6,233 nucleotides of DNA, taken from contig JABFST010000452.1 of assembly GCA_013140465.1 (NCBI GenBank), forward strand, positions 1 through 6,233. The letters are read 5' to 3'. The notes below the pieces were generated by a model. It searched no databases. It was not told where the DNA came from and was given only the letters and a program-made list of their open reading frames with translations. Origin of the DNA: Methylococcaceae bacterium (GTDB lineage Bacteria > Pseudomonadota > Gammaproteobacteria > Methylococcales > Methylomonadaceae). Shown piece after piece: positions 5,909 through 6,233 of this stretch. The number at the start of each line of letters is the position of its first letter. The stretch's first letter is position 1. Position numbers and translations under genes: made by a program.

Positions 5909-6233
5909 CTACCCCTGCAACTTCTCCTTCAACATCTTATTCACTTCCGCCGGATTGGCTTTGCCTTGCATTTCTTTCATCACTTGGCCGACAAAAAACC
6001 CAAACACTTTGTCTTTGCCGCTGCGGTATTGTTCGACTTGGCCTAGGTTGTCGGCGATGATTTTGTCGATGATGGCTTCGATTGCGCCAGTGTCGGTGAT
6101 TTGTTTTAAGCATTGTTCGGCGATGATGTCGTCGGCGCTGGCGGTGCTTTGCCAGAGGGCTTCAAACACTTGTTTGCCGATTTTGCCGGAGATGGTGTTG
6201 TCGCTGATGCGCACCAGCAAACCTGCCAAGCGT
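5909..6233 (-). CDS. gatB: Asp/Glu-tRNA amidotransferase subunit B (GatB), C-terminal part
   Basis: This is the last 107 residues of GatB, the tRNA-binding/kinase subunit of the GatCAB complex, which converts Glu-tRNA(Gln) and/or Asp-tRNA(Asn) to the correct amidated forms in the cytoplasm. The visible part is the GatB/YqeY tail domain, with the family landmarks [62 protein letters not shown] and the [17 protein letters not shown] end, then TAG at 5911-5909. A full GatB is about 475-480 residues, so the gene continues beyond the right edge; the TTG at 6229 is internal because an in-frame Arg codon matching the family precedes it. Base composition is visibly richer in G+C than the neighbouring RloC-like gene, consistent with core versus acquired DNA. 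gatC and gatA are expected outside the window. Confidence 0.96.
   Translation of the reverse strand, partial: RLAGLLVRISDNTISGKIGKQVFEALWQSTASADDIIAEQCLKQITDTGAIEAIIDKIIADNLGQVEQYRSGKDKVFGFFVGQVMKEMQGKANPAEVNKMLKEKLQG

Noticed and set aside
5806..6060. 84-codon plus-strand frame over the gatB end
   Set aside because: It is antisense to the conserved gatB tail and runs through the hairpin repeat; its composition is that of a shadow frame.

Overview
The window looks like an accessory (defence-type) insert between two housekeeping genes of a proteobacterium, most likely a gammaproteobacterium. The yicC and gatB termini are close to gammaproteobacterial forms. The intergenic DNA carries short CCTACG/ACCCATC-type dispersed repeats of the kind common in genomes such as those of Methylococcales; that placement is an inference from style, not a proof.

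Layout, left to right. (1) 2-814, + strand: yicC, missing about 18 N-terminal residues at the window edge. (2) 815-1092: gene-free, with a possible decayed outer-membrane beta-barrel fragment whose apparent end runs into the next gene on the opposite strand. (3) 1093-2778, - strand: a single-chain DUF262-DUF1524 (GmrSD/BrxU/SspE-type) protein. It has an intact DGQQR motif but an atypical C-terminal HNH motif. (4) 2800-2886, - strand: a 28-residue stump of a VapC-type PIN toxin, too short for the gene finder. (5) 2887-3174, - strand: a VapB-like antitoxin, its stop codon directly abutting the vapC start. (6) 3175-3438: an inverted pair of dispersed repeats plus a small hairpin. (7) 3439-5790, - strand: a 783-residue RloC-like protein (ABC-type ATPase, zinc hook, C-terminal anticodon-nuclease/HEPN-like domain). 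(8) 5791-5908: another hairpin and repeat pieces. (9) 5909-6233, - strand: the C-terminus of gatB, cut by the window edge.

All genes from gatB leftward to the DUF262 gene point the same way and converge on yicC. The three accessory units (RloC-like nuclease, VapB with toxin stump, DUF262 endonuclease-like protein) match families used against phage. They are closely packed, and the ones between repeats are visibly richer in A+T than yicC and gatB. The vapB, vapC stump and DUF262 genes are spaced like one transcript (0 and 21 nt gaps). The RloC-like gene is separated from them by about 260 bp of repeats and may be its own unit.

The most interesting points are an RloC-like protein beside a DUF262-DUF1524 protein rather than beside a type I restriction system, an orphan antitoxin whose toxin was cut to a stump at the join with the DUF262 gene, and an HNH motif that appears to have lost its usual asparagine. 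None of these proves a new system; each is a specific, checkable lead.
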